Positions 62,869 through 64,000 of a stretch of 64,000 nt of DNA are shown here, one piece after another. The notes beneath the pieces were generated by a model. That model searched no databases. It had not been told where the DNA came from and was given only the letters and a program-made list of their open reading frames with translations. The stretch lies in assembly GCA_037893245.1 (NCBI GenBank), contig JBAIAA010000403.1, positions 231,086-295,085 of the forward strand, read 5' to 3'. The stretch is from Crossaster papposus. Lineage: Eukaryota; Echinodermata; Asteroidea; Velatida; Solasteridae. Within the stretch, counting starts at the first letter, position 1; every line of letters starts with the position of its first letter. Made by a program: the position numbers and the translations under genes.

Positions 62869-63888
62869 TGTAACAGTGTGTAATGTTATGATCCCAAATC
62901 TAACAAGTACATTTACCGCGAGAAAAGTCTCATTCCTCTCCCCAGAAAAGGAACCAAAACAAAGTGGAAACGAAACGAAGTAATAACACTTAATAATATA
63001 ATTAATCACACAAAAATACAGAAGATACGATCAAATACAGACTTGATGTAATAAAAACACATTACCAGTATTTGCTTGAACTTAATATGAAGGGGCGAGC
63101 AGCTGGCATTAACAAAACAGTTCAGTGTTTTAAAGCAATGAAGCGTTGAAACTCCGGGCTCACGGCGACAACGACTCCTGGTGACAACGAATCCAAGCGA
63201 CAGTGACTCCCGGCGACAACGACTCCCGGCGACAAGAAAAGGGGGGAATAGGGCTCTTCTAACGGGTCCTTCCGTTAGCTAACAGCTCGGCTAACATGCC
63301 ATGCTCGATGAACTGTCACGCACGTCGGACGACACACCCATAGCAGGTTGACTTCAGGATCCGATAACTCGGATCCAAGTCCCAATGTCCAACGAAATCG
63401 CCAGTCCCGGACCAGGCAGCACAAAGTGCAAAGAATCACGCTGCTGTCTACATCGCCGAGCCACTCGACGACAAACAAACTGGACAGCAGACTCCCGGTC
63501 TCGGGTCCTCTGGCGCGTGCCCCAGGGGAACCTCCCCAAAAACAGCCGGCAGTGCGGGCACTCTCGTGACACAGCTCACGGTCCTTTCCGTCCGATGGTG
63601 AGGGATGAAAGGCACGCCCCATAATGTGTCCATCCACTATATACCGAGACGAACATTCCATTTATCGTACCGTAAATTCCGGCAACTTGGTCGCTCGAAA
63701 GTTTGTCGATTGTTTGATAATTTGCATAAGATTAACTGCTCGCCCCAATTGGGTTAATCTGCTCGCCCCAGATATTTACCTGGCTTAGAATTCTTGTTGT
63801 ACAATGTACACAAACAAAACATACAATTTAAATACTGATGATCAACTAAATAACAAATACGAATAGTTAAATAAATACCTCATCTTAA
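62869..63888 (-). mobile_element. Possible LTR of an element extending past the right edge
   Basis: Read on the minus strand it starts TGTTAAGATGAGG at 63888, preceded by a purine-rich GAAGGGCGGTGA, and ends near 62869 in a CA. A TATATAG box occurs near 63637. It includes GACAACGACTCCCGG tandem units at 63165-63230. The second LTR and any genes would lie outside the window; boundaries are uncertain. Confidence 0.4.
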
Positions 63889-64000
63889 CATCACCGCCCT
63901 TCAAAAAAATAATTTTACAAAGGAACATTATTTGTGTTTCCTCTATTTTTCCTGTCGTCTTAGTTATTCTAACGGAGCCCAAATAAATACATTAATATTA

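Overview
The window is animal genomic DNA, AT-rich and crowded with transposable elements. Long introns, tRNA-derived SINEs, CR1/L2-like and R2-like LINEs, Penelope-like elements, many foldback MITEs and abundant GTACAT-type microsatellites suggest a marine invertebrate deuterostome. An echinoderm is my best guess, but this is inference; no species marker was identified.

One host gene spans most of the window on the minus strand: a sulfonylurea-receptor-like ABC transporter (ABCC8/ABCC9 type). I traced sixteen coding exons from the start codon at 52226 to 1879. All have GT/AG splice sites, matching phases and open frames. They encode the first 915 residues: the N-terminal TMD0 with its conserved Cys/N-glycan start, the L0 linker, TMD1, an acidic linker and NBD1 with Walker A, Q-loop, LSGGQ, Walker B, SALD loop and switch His. 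The second half (TMD2 and NBD2) must lie beyond the left edge. No other conventional host gene was recognised.

The introns and the 5' flank hold nested mobile DNA. Intron 15 (2.0-9.9 kb) carries a pogo-like MITE split by a retroposon, a dense ATTGG/CCAAT cluster, a LINE and a TGACGTCA-rich tandem repeat. Introns 8-12 carry foldback MITEs, a GAGGCA satellite next to the exon 10 acceptor and a 3.3-kb TTAA-flanked foldback. Intron 5 is the most layered: a long inverted repeat holds an R2/NeSL-group LINE, which is split by a 709-bp element with a 10-bp target duplication and by a 3.49-kb element with perfect 17-bp inverted ends and a TAT duplication. That 3.49-kb element carries a compact two-exon gene joining an N-terminal Cys/His motif to a C-terminal CXC cysteine domain, with no recognisable transposase core between them. 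It is the most likely undescribed item here. Introns 1 and 2 carry a 2-kb foldback built of TTTCGTG repeats, long hairpins and an inverted Penelope-like fragment.

Upstream of the gene (52.3-64 kb) lie a LINE 3' remnant, nested MITEs, a fossil tyrosine-recombinase element, a CR1/L2 LINE interrupted by a CACTA-like element (itself holding a Penelope-like element) and by a solo LTR, and an LTR-like terminus at the right edge.
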